The translations under genes were made by a program, and so were the position numbers. This document shows, in pieces, positions 53,819 through 62,234 of a stretch of DNA of 64,000 bases. The stretch is taken from contig JBBDJE010000003.1 in the NCBI GenBank assembly GCA_040880065.1, positions 1 to 64,000 on the forward strand, written 5' to 3'. The notes under the pieces are model-generated. The model searched no databases, was not told the DNA's origin, and saw only the letters and a list, made by a program, of their open reading frames with translations. Every line of letters begins with the position of its first letter. The stretch's first letter is position 1. The DNA is from Abyssibius sp040880065 (GTDB lineage Bacteria; Pseudomonadota; Alphaproteobacteria; Rhodobacterales; Rhodobacteraceae).

Positions 53819-55072
53819 ATGAGCAAGCAGGGCGGGCCTTCGCGGCGCGGTTTTTTAGGTGGCAGTTTGGCGGCGGGCACGGCGCTTGTCGCGGGTAGTG
53901 CGCAGGCGGGCGAGACACTGATCACCGATGTGCAGCCTTGGGCAAATGCGCTGGGCGCAGGGGTGGATGAAGCCCCCTATGGCCACCCTTCGGTGCATGA
54001 GGCTGATGTTGTGCGCCGCAATGTCTCATGGCTTACGGCCGACCCGATTTCGTCGGTCAACTTCACGCCCATTCATGCACTCGACGGTATCATCACCCCC
54101 AACGGGCTGTGCTTTGAGCGGCATCATGGTGGTGTTGCGCAAATCGCGCCTGAAGATTACCGGCTGATGATCAACGGGCTGGTCGACACGCCGCTCGTGT
54201 TCACGCTTGACGATTTGAAGCGCTTCCCACGCTACAACAAGGTGTATTTCCTCGAATGCGCCGCAAATACCGGCATGGAATGGCGCGGTGCGCAGCTAAA
54301 TGGTGCGCAGTTCACGCACGGCATGGTGCATAATGTCATGTATACCGGCGTGATGCTGCGCGATGTGTTGGCCGAGGCGGGCGTGCAGACCAGCGGCAAA
54401 TGGCTACTCGCCGAAGGGGCCGATGCCAGCGCCATGACCCGCTCCATCCCCATGGACAAGGCGCTCGATGACTGCATGATCGCCTTTAAGATGAACGGCG
54501 AGGCGCTGCGCCCCGAACAGGGCTACCCCGCGCGGCTGGTCGTTCCCGGCTGGGAAGGCAATATGTGGATCAAATGGCTGCGCCGTCTCGAAGTGGGCGA
54601 TGCCGCTTGGTATCAGCGCGAGGAAACCAGCAAATACACCGACCTTCTGCCCGATGGTAGCGCGCGCCAGTTTACCTGGGTGATGGATGCAAAATCCGTC
54701 ATCACCAGCCCCAGCCCGCAGGCACCCATCACGCATGGGGCGGGGCCGCTGGTCATTACCGGGTTGGCGTGGTCGGGGCACGGCACCATTGCGCGCGTTG
54801 ATGTCAGCCTTGATGGCGGCATCAACTGGCAACAGGCACGCATGGACGGGCCAAGCTTTGATAAGTCACTCCACCGCTTTTATCTCGATATTAACTGGGA
54901 TGGCAGCCCGATGCTGCTGCAAAGCCGCGCTCATGACAGCACCGGCTATGTGCAGCCCACCAAGAACGCGCTGCGCGATTTGCGCGGGGTCGAATCCATT
55001 TACCACAATAACAGCATCCAGACCTGGTCCGTTGCTGCCACGGGAGAGGTTGAAAATGTCGAAGTCTCTTAA
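53819..55072 (+). CDS. soxC: SoxC: molybdenum subunit of sulfane dehydrogenase SoxCD
   Basis: A 417-aa protein with a Tat signal (SRRGFLGGSLAAG). It is of the sulfite-oxidase family; the molybdenum-ligating cysteine is Cys147 in FLECAANTG, and the dimerisation domain follows. SoxCD takes six electrons from the sulfane sulfur bound to SoxY. The second of two ATGs (53819) is better spaced from GGGAGG than the first (53813). It ends 17 nt inside soxD. Confidence 0.96.
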   Translation: MSKQGGPSRRGFLGGSLAAGTALVAGSAQAGETLITDVQPWANALGAGVDEAPYGHPSVHEADVVRRNVSWLTADPISSVNFTPIHALDGIITPNGLCFERHHGGVAQIAPEDYRLMINGLVDTPLVFTLDDLKRFPRYNKVYFLECAANTGMEWRGAQLNGAQFTHGMVHNVMYTGVMLRDVLAEAGVQTSGKWLLAEGADASAMTRSIPMDKALDDCMIAFKMNGEALRPEQGYPARLVVPGWEGNMWIKWLRRLEVGDAAWYQREETSKYTDLLPDGSARQFTWVMDAKSVITSPSPQAPITHGAGPLVITGLAWSGHGTIARVDVSLDGGINWQQARMDGPSFDKSLHRFYLDINWDGSPMLLQSRAHDSTGYVQPTKNALRDLRGVESIYHNNSIQTWSVAATGEVENVEVS

Positions 55073-56096
55073 TTTTGCGCTCGTTTTTGTGCTGGTCGGT
55101 GGCACGGCAATGGCCGGGCCACTTGGCCTTGGCCGCCCCGCCGAACCCGAAGAAATCGCAGCTTGGGATATTGATGTGCGCCCTGATGGGCAAGGCCTGC
55201 CTGCGGGCGCGGGTGATGTGTATACCGGTGAGGAAATTTTCATCGAGCGTTGCGCCGTCTGCCATGGCGATTTTGGCGAAGGCGCGGGCCGCTGGCCGGT
55301 GCTGGCGGGTGGCCTTGGCAGCCTGACCCGCGACCGCCCCGTCAAGACAATCGGCAGCTATTGGCCATACCTTTCAACGGTTTATGACTATATTCACCGC
55401 ACAATGCCCTTTGGCGATGCGCAAAGCCTGAGCGCAGACGAAACCTATGCGCTGGTCGCTTATCTGATGTATCTCAACAACATGGTCGAGGATGATTTCG
55501 AGCTGAGCGACAGCAATTTCAACCGCGTGGAAATGCCCAACGCCGACGGCTTTTTCTTTGATGACCGGCCCGAAACCGAATACCCCCTGTTCACCGAGGC
55601 CTGCATGACCGATTGCAAGCCGGGTGTCGAAATCACCGGGCGCGCATCGGTGCTCGATGTAACGCCCGACAGTGGTGGGGTTGCTGAAGATGGCACGGTG
55701 ATTCCTGCAGCCGAAACCGCAACGCCAGAACCGGAACCGGAACCCGAACCCGAAGCCGCACCGATTGATGCAGCACTTGCCGCCGCGGGCGAGCAGGTTT
55801 TTCGCAAATGCCAGTCCTGCCATCAGGTTGGTGAGGGGGCGCGCACGCGAACCGGGCCAATTTTGAACGGTGTGGTTGGCGCGCTGCCCGCATCCAACCC
55901 CGATTTTGGCAATTATTCCAGCGGTATGGAAGCGATGCGTGATGAGGGGCGGGTTTGGGACGCCGAAGCGCTTGATGCCTATCTTACCCGCCCGCGCGAC
56001 TTTGTTCCCGGCACGCGGATGAGCTTTGCCGGTTTGCGCAGCGCAGAGGACCGCGCCGCCGTCATCGAATATCTGCGCAGCTTTCCGGCGCAATAA
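55056..56096 (+). CDS. soxD: SoxD: dihaem cytochrome c of sulfane dehydrogenase
   Basis: A 346-aa protein with a signal peptide (residues 1-20) and two haem sites, CAVCH (Cys66, Cys69, His70) and CQSCH (Cys252, Cys255, His256). The two cytochrome domains are joined by a TPEPEPEPEPE linker (about residues 223-233). It takes electrons from SoxC. It overlaps soxC by 17 nt. Confidence 0.95.
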   Translation: MSKSLNFALVFVLVGGTAMAGPLGLGRPAEPEEIAAWDIDVRPDGQGLPAGAGDVYTGEEIFIERCAVCHGDFGEGAGRWPVLAGGLGSLTRDRPVKTIGSYWPYLSTVYDYIHRTMPFGDAQSLSADETYALVAYLMYLNNMVEDDFELSDSNFNRVEMPNADGFFFDDRPETEYPLFTEACMTDCKPGVEITGRASVLDVTPDSGGVAEDGTVIPAAETATPEPEPEPEPEAAPIDAALAAAGEQVFRKCQSCHQVGEGARTRTGPILNGVVGALPASNPDFGNYSSGMEAMRDEGRVWDAEALDAYLTRPRDFVPGTRMSFAGLRSAEDRAAVIEYLRSFPAQ

Positions 56097-56103
56097 TGCC
56101 GAC

Positions 56104-56130
56104 GCGCCCCCAGGCATTGCTTGGGGGCGC
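56104..56130 (+). terminator. Terminator after soxD
   Basis: GCGCCCCCA (56104-56112) pairs perfectly with TGGGGGCGC (56122-56130), followed by TATTCTG. The weak T-tail makes the exact function uncertain. Confidence 0.6.
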
Positions 56131-56163
56131 TATTCTGCCGCGAATCTGTTATGCTGGGCATAT

Positions 56164-56262
56164 AGAGCGTTTCGCATTCATTTGCATTCACGCGACGCGC
56201 TCTGACTTTTTGATCCCGCATGTTTAATGCAAAAAACCGGTTCCCACTTTTTTGCAACATGC
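56164..56262. repeat. Alphaproteobacterial palindromic repeat
   Basis: Two palindromes in a row. The first has arms AGAGCG/CGCTCT (56164-56169 with 56198-56203). The second (56218-56262) has arms GCATGT/ACATGC and TGCAAAAAA/TTTTTTGCA around CCGGTTCCCAC. The core AAGTGGGAACCGG on the minus strand is shared by abundant repeats of Rhizobiales and other alphaproteobacteria, as I recall. It ends 14 bp before the downstream SoxW-like gene. Confidence 0.7.
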
Positions 56263-56276
56263 TTCAGGAGGCCCAG

Positions 56277-56852
56277 ATGCTAAACCGTCGCACCGCCCTG
56301 CTTTCACTCGCCGCCCTGCCGCTGGCACGCCCCGCGCTGGCCGCAACATTGGGCGATGACGGGCTATATGACAGCCCCGTCCTGTCGGACACATTCCTTG
56401 AGCTTGGCGCCGATCTTGACGAGGCTGCCGCAAGCGGGCGCAATCTTTTGGTGATGTTCGAGCAACGCGGCTGCCCCTATTGCCGGGAATTGCACGAGGT
56501 AAACCTCGCCATTCCCGAAATTGCCGAATTTCAGTCCAGCCACTTCCTGAGCCTGCAACTCGACCTGTGGGGCGCGCGCGCGGTAACGGATTTTGACGGG
56601 CAGACTTACGAGGAACGCCGGCTTGCCGCCAATTGGGTGGTGAACTTCACGCCAACGATGGTGTTTTTCACCCCCGCACGCGGCGCGGCCGAGGTGTTTC
56701 GCGTGCCTGGCTATTTCAAACCCTTCCACTATCTTTCGGCGCTCGAATATGTGGCGCTTGGCCATTTCGAAGACCAGCCATTTCAGCGCTATCTGCAAGA
56801 TAAACTGGCCGATTTCGCAGCGCGCGGCGTTGACCCCGAGGTCTGGCAATAG
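56277..56852 (+). CDS. Second SoxW-like exported thioredoxin
   Basis: A 191-aa protein with a Tat-like or Sec signal (MLNRRTALLSLAALPLARPALA) and the redox motif GCPYC (Cys66, Cys69). It shares LGDDGL near its start, the EQRGCxYC core and VTDFDGQ with SoxW at 48934, so the two are paralogues. It follows soxD after 180 bp containing a terminator and a palindromic repeat, so it may have its own promoter. Confidence 0.85.
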   Translation: MLNRRTALLSLAALPLARPALAATLGDDGLYDSPVLSDTFLELGADLDEAAASGRNLLVMFEQRGCPYCRELHEVNLAIPEIAEFQSSHFLSLQLDLWGARAVTDFDGQTYEERRLAANWVVNFTPTMVFFTPARGAAEVFRVPGYFKPFHYLSALEYVALGHFEDQPFQRYLQDKLADFAARGVDPEVWQ

Positions 56853-56859
56853 TGCCAAA

Positions 56860-57030
56860 ATGCAACGCAGCAAAATTCTTCGTGCCGATGCAATTTTCCA
56901 TTTGCAAACGACCAGACGTTACCCCATATGGCGCGTTAGTGACGCCAACGCACGCGCCTCTGGCCTTGGAGTGAACCCCAAGCGTTTACGTAGCGACGGT
57001 AACGTCTTTGTTGGAACTGAGCGGTCATAA
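56860..57030 (+). CDS. Possible leader peptide upstream of the decarboxylase gene
   Basis: A 56-codon open frame with many Arg codons (TTRRYPIWRV, KRLRSDG) and no clear ribosome-binding site. It runs through the whole predicted speF leader and ends 25 bp before the decarboxylase ATG. It could be a leader peptide or chance. Confidence 0.25.
   Translation: MQRSKILRADAIFHLQTTRRYPIWRVSDANARASGLGVNPKRLRSDGNVFVGTERS
56914..57007 (+). ncRNA. speF-type leader RNA
   Basis: AGACGTTACC (56914-56923) pairs perfectly with GGTAACGTCT (56998-57007), enclosing 74 nt. Inside, GGCGCGT/ACGCGCC (56930-56936 with 56952-56958) and CTTGG/CCAAG (56965-56969 with 56978-56982) form hairpins. The speF motif is a conserved alphaproteobacterial RNA found in front of ornithine-decarboxylase-family genes, exactly this context. 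Match to the family model was not computed. Confidence 0.65.
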
Positions 57031-57055
57031 ATGGCCGAGTCTGATGGAGATGACC

Positions 57056-58231
57056 ATGAACGCTACTATAAGCGCGCCGCAGCGCGCCGAAACCCATACC
57101 CCACGCGATGCACGGCTGGAAGCCTATGCCCGCTCGGCGGCGTTTGATCGCCCGACGCTGATCATTGATACCGATCTGGTGCGTCAGCAGTATCGCGGGC
57201 TGAAAGCTGGTTTGGGCAATGCCACCTTGCACTACGCGGTAAAGGCAAACCCGCACCCGAAGGTGATAGAAACGCTGGTTGCCGAAGGCTGCCATTTCGA
57301 CGCCGCCTCGCGCGGGGAAATTGAGCTGGTGCTCGCCCAAGGCGCCAAACCCGACGATATTTCCTTCGGCAACACCATCAAACGCGGCGCTGATATTCGC
57401 TGGGCGTTCAATAACGGCATTTCGCTTTTTGCCGCCGATAGCGAAGAAGAGCTTGAAAAGCTGGCTGAAAACGCCCCCGGCGCACAGGTATACATCCGCC
57501 TACTTGTCGGTTCGACCGAGGCAGACTGGCCCTTGTCACGCAAATTCGGCTGTTCATCCGACTACGCACTGCCGCTGATGGGCCTTGCCCTGCGGCTTGG
57601 CTTGCGGCCTGTGGGTATCAGCTTTCATGTGGGCAGCCAGACCCGCCACCCCGAAATGTGGCGCAGCACGCTGGATTCCGTCGCCGAGGTCTGGCACGCG
57701 GCGCGCAAGGCGGGCTTTATGCTGAGCTTGCTGAATATCGGCGGCGGTTTTCCGGCCTTTTACGGCGAAGACATTCCAACGCCTGCCGCCTATGCCGCCG
57801 GTGTGCTTGCCGAAGTTGCCGAACGTTTTGGCGATGTGCCGCGCATTATGGCCGAGCCGGGCCGTGGCCTTGTGGCCGAAGCCGGGATGATTGCCGCCGA
57901 AGTGCTGCTTGTGTCGCGCAAATCCGAAGCCGACCTTGTGCGCTGGGTCTACCTTGATATTGGCAAGTTCAGCGGCTTGGCCGAAACCATGGATGAGGCG
58001 ATTCGCTACCAGTTCATTACCGAGCGTGATGACGAGGAGCTGGGCGCCTGCATTCTGGCGGGGCCAAGCTGTGATAGCGCCGATGTGCTTTATGAAAAGC
58101 GTATGGTCTATCTGCCGATGGGGCTGAAGGCGGGCGATAAGTTCATCATTCGCGCTACGGGGGCCTATACCAGCACCTATTCCAGCGTTGGCTTTAACGG
58201 CTTCCCGCCGCTGGATGTTGTGGCGATCTGA
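57056..58231 (+). CDS. Ornithine/lysine decarboxylase (alanine-racemase-fold type)
   Basis: A 391-aa fold-type III PLP decarboxylase, forming putrescine or cadaverine. The PLP lysine is Lys63 in HYAVKANPHP, the glycine-rich loop is NIGGGFP, and a C-terminal Cys-containing AGPSCDSADVLYE is as in eukaryotic ODC. Substrate preference between ornithine and lysine cannot be settled by eye. An RNA leader lies directly upstream. Confidence 0.9.
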   Translation: MNATISAPQRAETHTPRDARLEAYARSAAFDRPTLIIDTDLVRQQYRGLKAGLGNATLHYAVKANPHPKVIETLVAEGCHFDAASRGEIELVLAQGAKPDDISFGNTIKRGADIRWAFNNGISLFAADSEEELEKLAENAPGAQVYIRLLVGSTEADWPLSRKFGCSSDYALPLMGLALRLGLRPVGISFHVGSQTRHPEMWRSTLDSVAEVWHAARKAGFMLSLLNIGGGFPAFYGEDIPTPAAYAAGVLAEVAERFGDVPRIMAEPGRGLVAEAGMIAAEVLLVSRKSEADLVRWVYLDIGKFSGLAETMDEAIRYQFITERDDEELGACILAGPSCDSADVLYEKRMVYLPMGLKAGDKFIIRATGAYTSTYSSVGFNGFPPLDVVAI

Positions 58232-58242
58232 CAGTGTAAAAT

Positions 58243-58271
58243 CTGCCGTGCCGAATTATACGGTGCGGCAG
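58243..58271. terminator. Bidirectional terminator after the decarboxylase gene
   Basis: CTGCCGTGCCG (58243-58253) pairs with CGGTGCGGCAG (58261-58271), with two G-U pairs and a 7-nt loop. On the minus strand ATTTTACA follows, so it also suits the convergent gene. Confidence 0.65.
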
Positions 58272-58272
58272 G

Positions 58273-58647
58273 TTACTCGTGTTGGGCCAGACATTGCATG
58301 CGGAAATTGCTTTCGGACTCCCACAGAACGATCAGCGAATCGGCGTTAAAAGCCCCGGTGGCGTTAAAGGTAGTCAGCAGCGGGCCACCAAATGGCAGAG
58401 CAACGCCATTGCCAAAGGTCATGATGCCCGAGCCGTTATCGACACTGTCAATCGGTTGCCAGTTCTCATCAACCATATGCATTTCATACATCGGGTTGCC
58501 AATGGTCAGCGTTGCAAAAGGTGTGTTTGCAAAGCCGGTTGTGCAGTGCCATTCGCCAATAAAGGGATTGACGCGCACAATATCCTGCGCCGCAGCACCC
58601 GTGGCTATGCCGCCTGATATAACTGCCAGCGCCAGAAAAACCCGCAT
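58273..58647 (-). CDS. Small secreted protein of unknown function
   Basis: A 124-aa product with a signal peptide (residues 1-20, cleavage after AAA). The mature part has two cysteines (HCTTG and QCLAQ) that may form a disulfide, and a beta-rich look. I do not recognise a family. Confidence 0.6.
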   Translation of the reverse strand: MRVFLALAVISGGIATGAAAQDIVRVNPFIGEWHCTTGFANTPFATLTIGNPMYEMHMVDENWQPIDSVDNGSGIMTFGNGVALPFGGPLLTTFNATGAFNADSLIVLWESESNFRMQCLAQHE

Positions 58648-58754
58648 TACTAAAACCGCCTCTACCTTGGAAAAAAACCTGTGGCCAGACTAGCCATGCG
58701 ATCAGATCATTACAAGACAGAGGCGGTGAGATGCGCGATTTTTGGCGTAGCTGA

Positions 58755-59858
58755 TTATGCGGCGTCGGTTTTCAGCACACCGCGGGCGATCTGGTCCGCC
58801 TCGATGGATTCAAACAGCGCCTGAAAATTCCCTTCGCCAAACCCGTCATCGCCCTTGCGCTGGATGAATTCAAAGAAGATCGGGCCGACCATGGTTTTGG
58901 AGAATATCTGCAGCAGAATCTTGGTCTCGCCACCATCAACCACGCCTTCACCATCAATCAGAATGCCGTGTTTCTTCATTTCTTCCACGGGTTCTTCATG
59001 GCCGGGCACACGTTCATGGCACAGCTCATAATAGGTTTCGGGGGGTTTGGGCATAAATTTCAGCCCGCGCGCGGCAACCGCATCGGCGCCTGCGTAAATA
59101 TCATTGCTGCCCACGGCGATATGCTGGATGCCCTCGCCGTTATACCGCTTCAAATACTCGACGATCTGCCCGGTTTCACCACGGTCTTCGTTGATAGGAA
59201 TGCGAATGCGCTCGCAAGGCGATGTGAGCGCGCGGCTCAGCAGGCCCGAATGTTTGCCGGAAATATCAAAAAAGCGGATCTGCTTGAAGTTGAAGATGTT
59301 GCCATAAAAATCGAACCATGTGTCCATATTGCCCTTGTGAACATTATGGGTGAGGTGGTCGAGATAGAAGAAACCAACACCGCTGGTATCAACGCCATCA
59401 TCAAAAACATACTCATCGGCATAGGCGTTCACACCCTCGCCATATTGGTCGACGAAATAGATAAGGCTGCCGCCAATGCCCACAATGGCGGGCACATCCA
59501 GCACCTTGTCATCGCCATTATAGGGCACAGCACCCTTTGCAACCGCATGGTCAAATGCATGCTGTGCGTTTACAACGCGCCACGCCATTGAAGGGGCGCA
59601 GGGGCCGTGAAACGCGGCAAAACGCTGGCCAAAGCTGCCTTTCTCGGCGTTGAGCACATAGGTAATATCGCCCTGCCGCCAGAGCGAAATGTCTTTGGTT
59701 TTATGCGACGCAACCTGCACATAGCCCATTTTGGTGAACACGTCTTTCAGAACCTCGGGCTCCGGGTGGGCGAATTCGACAAATTCGAACCCGTCAGTGC
59801 CGGCGGGGTTTTCTGCGGTAATCTCGGCCTTGGGGGCTTGGTGCGGGAACGGACCCAT
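58755..59858 (-). CDS. hppD: 4-Hydroxyphenylpyruvate dioxygenase
   Basis: A 367-aa non-haem iron enzyme turning 4-hydroxyphenylpyruvate into homogentisate in tyrosine breakdown. The C-terminal vicinal-oxygen-chelate domain has FYLDHLTHNVHKGNM and GIQHIAVGSNDIY (iron His) and FFEFIQRKGDDGFGEGNF (iron Glu). It is divergent from an Lrp-family regulator. Homogentisate dioxygenase is not in the window. Confidence 0.95.
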   Translation of the reverse strand: MGPFPHQAPKAEITAENPAGTDGFEFVEFAHPEPEVLKDVFTKMGYVQVASHKTKDISLWRQGDITYVLNAEKGSFGQRFAAFHGPCAPSMAWRVVNAQHAFDHAVAKGAVPYNGDDKVLDVPAIVGIGGSLIYFVDQYGEGVNAYADEYVFDDGVDTSGVGFFYLDHLTHNVHKGNMDTWFDFYGNIFNFKQIRFFDISGKHSGLLSRALTSPCERIRIPINEDRGETGQIVEYLKRYNGEGIQHIAVGSNDIYAGADAVAARGLKFMPKPPETYYELCHERVPGHEEPVEEMKKHGILIDGEGVVDGGETKILLQIFSKTMVGPIFFEFIQRKGDDGFGEGNFQALFESIEADQIARGVLKTDAA

Positions 59859-59997
59859 TGCGTGCTCCTGTTACAGGTGAATGAATTGGCGCGATAATAC
59901 TGCATGATACACGCATTATGTGCGCATTTATCGGTGCAATCATCTCAGATTTTGCGATATATCTGCATATGTTCACCAAAGTTTACGGATATTCCGC
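59859..59997. promoter_or_regulatory. Divergent hppD/lrp control region
   Basis: 139 AT-rich bp between the two start codons, with several short dyads (for example TGCATGATACACGCATTATGTGC). An Lrp site is expected but not defined by eye. Confidence 0.4.
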
Positions 59998-60474
59998 ATG
60001 ACAATTCTAGACACGACCGACCAACGCCTGCTGATGTTCTTGCAGCAAAACGGCGATGCCACCGCGCAGGAGCTTGGCGCGGCATTGCATCTTTCGCCCA
60101 GCCAGGCCGGGCGGCGGCGCCAGCGCCTGCAGGATGAAGGGCTGATCGCAGGTTATTCTGCGCGGGTCGATCCGGCGCGCGTGGGCCTTGGGGTCGAAGC
60201 TTTTATCTCGGTGCATATGACAGCCCACGCCCCAGAGGTTGGCCGCGCCTTCGTATCGCTTACCCAGCGCTGCCCCGAAATTGTGGCGGCCTGGACGATG
60301 ACAGGCGAGGCCGATTACCTGCTGCATGTATTTTGCGCCGATCTTGGCGCGCTCAACCATCTTGTGCACCATGTTTTGCTGGCCGAACCAAGCGTGGCGC
60401 GCGTGCATAGCCAGATTGCGATGGACCGGGTAAAGGCAAATGCGCCGCTGCCCGTTTCAACCCGCCTGGCGTAG
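59998..60474 (+). CDS. Lrp/AsnC-family regulator, probably of hppD
   Basis: A 158-aa regulator with an N-terminal helix-turn-helix (TTDQRLLMFLQQNGDATAQE, then LSPSQAGRRRQRLQ) and the C-terminal RAM domain (PEIVAAWTMTGEADYLLHV). I take the ATG at 59998; a longer frame reaches back to 59920. Its divergence from hppD suggests control of aromatic amino-acid breakdown. Confidence 0.9.
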   Translation: MTILDTTDQRLLMFLQQNGDATAQELGAALHLSPSQAGRRRQRLQDEGLIAGYSARVDPARVGLGVEAFISVHMTAHAPEVGRAFVSLTQRCPEIVAAWTMTGEADYLLHVFCADLGALNHLVHHVLLAEPSVARVHSQIAMDRVKANAPLPVSTRLA

Positions 60475-60543
60475 CGGGCTTGCTTTTCGGGGGTTGAACC
60501 TGCGCGTTTTAAGACTACGTTGCGCAGCCTGAAAGGGAGCCAC

Positions 60544-61476
60544 ATGTCCACCATTGTTTCCATCAAGAACCTGTCCAAAACCTATGGTGACGGGCACACA
60601 GCGCTGGATAATGTCTCGCTTGACATTGAAAAGGGCGAAATTCTGGCGCTGTTGGGGCCGAACGGGGCGGGGAAAACCACGCTCATTTCCATCATTTGCG
60701 GGCTGATCAAGGCAAGTCAGGGCAGTGTTGAAGTTGGCGGCTTTGACACCGTGCGAAACTTTCGCAAATGCCGCGAACAAATCGCGCTGGTGCCCCAAGA
60801 GTTGACCGTTGAATCCTACGAGCCGGTGGTGGCGACCATGCGTTTTTCGCGCCGCCTGTTTGGCAAGCCCGCAAACCCCGACCTGCTTGATGACATTTTG
60901 AAAAAGCTCAGCCTATACGACAAGCGCGATGCCCGCATCATGACACTTTCGGGCGGCATGAAGCGCCGCGTGATGATCGCCAAGGCACTGAGCCACGAGC
61001 CGACAGTGCTGTTTTTGGACGAGCCCACCGCCGGTGTCGATGTCGAGCTGCGCAAGGATATGTGGAGCATGGTGCGCGAATTGCGCGACAATGGCGTCAC
61101 CGTCATCCTGACCACGCATTACATTGAAGAGGCCGAAGAAATGGCCGACCGCATTGGCGTGATCGACAAAGGTAAACTGGTGCTTGTCGAGAGGAAAACC
61201 GAGTTGATGAAGCGGCTTGGCAAAAAGGAGTTGCATGTCGAGCTTGCAGCACCCGCGCCCAACCCACTGCCCGAAACCCTGAAGGAATTCAGCCTGAGCC
61301 TTGATGAAAGCCGCCAGAATCTGACCTATAGCTATGACACGAACGCGCGGCGCACTGGTATTGCCCGCCTGCTCAGCGCCCTGTCCGAAGCGGGTATGGG
61401 GTTGCGCGATGTTGCCACGCGCCAAAGCAGCCTTGAAGAAATTTTCGTGGCTTTGGTCAAAGGAGAGCAGGCATGA
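60544..61476 (+). CDS. ABC exporter ATPase (YadG-like)
   Basis: A 310-aa ATPase with Walker A GPNGAGKTTLIS, signature LSGGMKRRVMIAKAL and Walker B VLFLDEPTAGVD. Length and C-terminal extension fit YadG/DrrA-like drug or polysaccharide exporters. It overlaps its permease gene by 4 nt. Substrate unknown. Confidence 0.93.
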   Translation: MSTIVSIKNLSKTYGDGHTALDNVSLDIEKGEILALLGPNGAGKTTLISIICGLIKASQGSVEVGGFDTVRNFRKCREQIALVPQELTVESYEPVVATMRFSRRLFGKPANPDLLDDILKKLSLYDKRDARIMTLSGGMKRRVMIAKALSHEPTVLFLDEPTAGVDVELRKDMWSMVRELRDNGVTVILTTHYIEEAEEMADRIGVIDKGKLVLVERKTELMKRLGKKELHVELAAPAPNPLPETLKEFSLSLDESRQNLTYSYDTNARRTGIARLLSALSEAGMGLRDVATRQSSLEEIFVALVKGEQA

Positions 61477-62234
61477 ACTATCGCGCTATCTGGGCCATTT
61501 ACCATTTTGAAATGTCGCGCACTTTTCGCACGATATGGCAAAGCATCGTTTCGCCGGTTGTGTCGACATCGCTTTATTTTGTCGTGTTCGGCGCGGCCAT
61601 CGGCAGCCGCATCCAATCGGTCGAAGGGGTCAGCTACGGGGCGTTCATCGTGCCCGGCCTCATCATGCTCACCGTGTTGCAACAAAGCGTTTCCAATGCG
61701 GCCTTTGGCATCTATTTCCCAAAATTCACCGGCACAATTTACGAAATTTTGTCGGCCCCCGCCTCGTTTGTCGAGGTGCTGATCGGCTATGTCGGCGCGG
61801 CGGCAACCAAGGCGCTGCTGATCGGCCTGATCATCCTTGCCACGGCGAACCTGTTTGTGGATTTCAGCATCGCTCATCCGTTCTGGATGCTCGGCTTTCT
61901 GGCGCTTACCTGTATATCTTTCGCACTACTTGGCTTTATCATCGGCATTTGGGCGGGCAATTTCGAGCAGCTCCAGCTTGTGCCGCTGCTGGTCATTACG
62001 CCGCTGGTGTTTCTGGGCGGGTCGTTTTACTCGGTCTCGATGCTGCCAGAAGCCTGGCAGGATGTGGCCCTGCTCAACCCGGTGCTTTACCTTGTCAGCG
62101 GCTTTCGCTGGTCGTTTTTCGAGGTTTCCGACATCAACCCGATGATCAGCTTTGTCATGGTTGCGGTGTTTATGGCCGCCTGCCTCGGGGTCATCGCATG
62201 GATCTTCAAGTCGGGTTACAAGCTCAAGCCATAG
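61473..62234 (+). CDS. ABC-2 type exporter permease (YadH-like)
   Basis: A 253-aa protein with six transmembrane segments. GVSYGAFIVPGLIMLTVLQQ and the C-terminal ITPLVFLGGSFYSVSMLP, with LNPVLYLVSGFRW, are typical of the ABC-2 family. It pairs with the ATPase gene directly upstream. The convergent hydantoinase gene overlaps its end by 11 nt. Confidence 0.92.
   Translation: MNYRAIWAIYHFEMSRTFRTIWQSIVSPVVSTSLYFVVFGAAIGSRIQSVEGVSYGAFIVPGLIMLTVLQQSVSNAAFGIYFPKFTGTIYEILSAPASFVEVLIGYVGAAATKALLIGLIILATANLFVDFSIAHPFWMLGFLALTCISFALLGFIIGIWAGNFEQLQLVPLLVITPLVFLGGSFYSVSMLPEAWQDVALLNPVLYLVSGFRWSFFEVSDINPMISFVMVAVFMAACLGVIAWIFKSGYKLKP

Noticed and set aside
55724..55760. Pro-Glu codon repeats in soxD, considered as a tandem DNA repeat
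   Set aside because: It is the in-frame linker between the two haem domains, as expected for SoxD.
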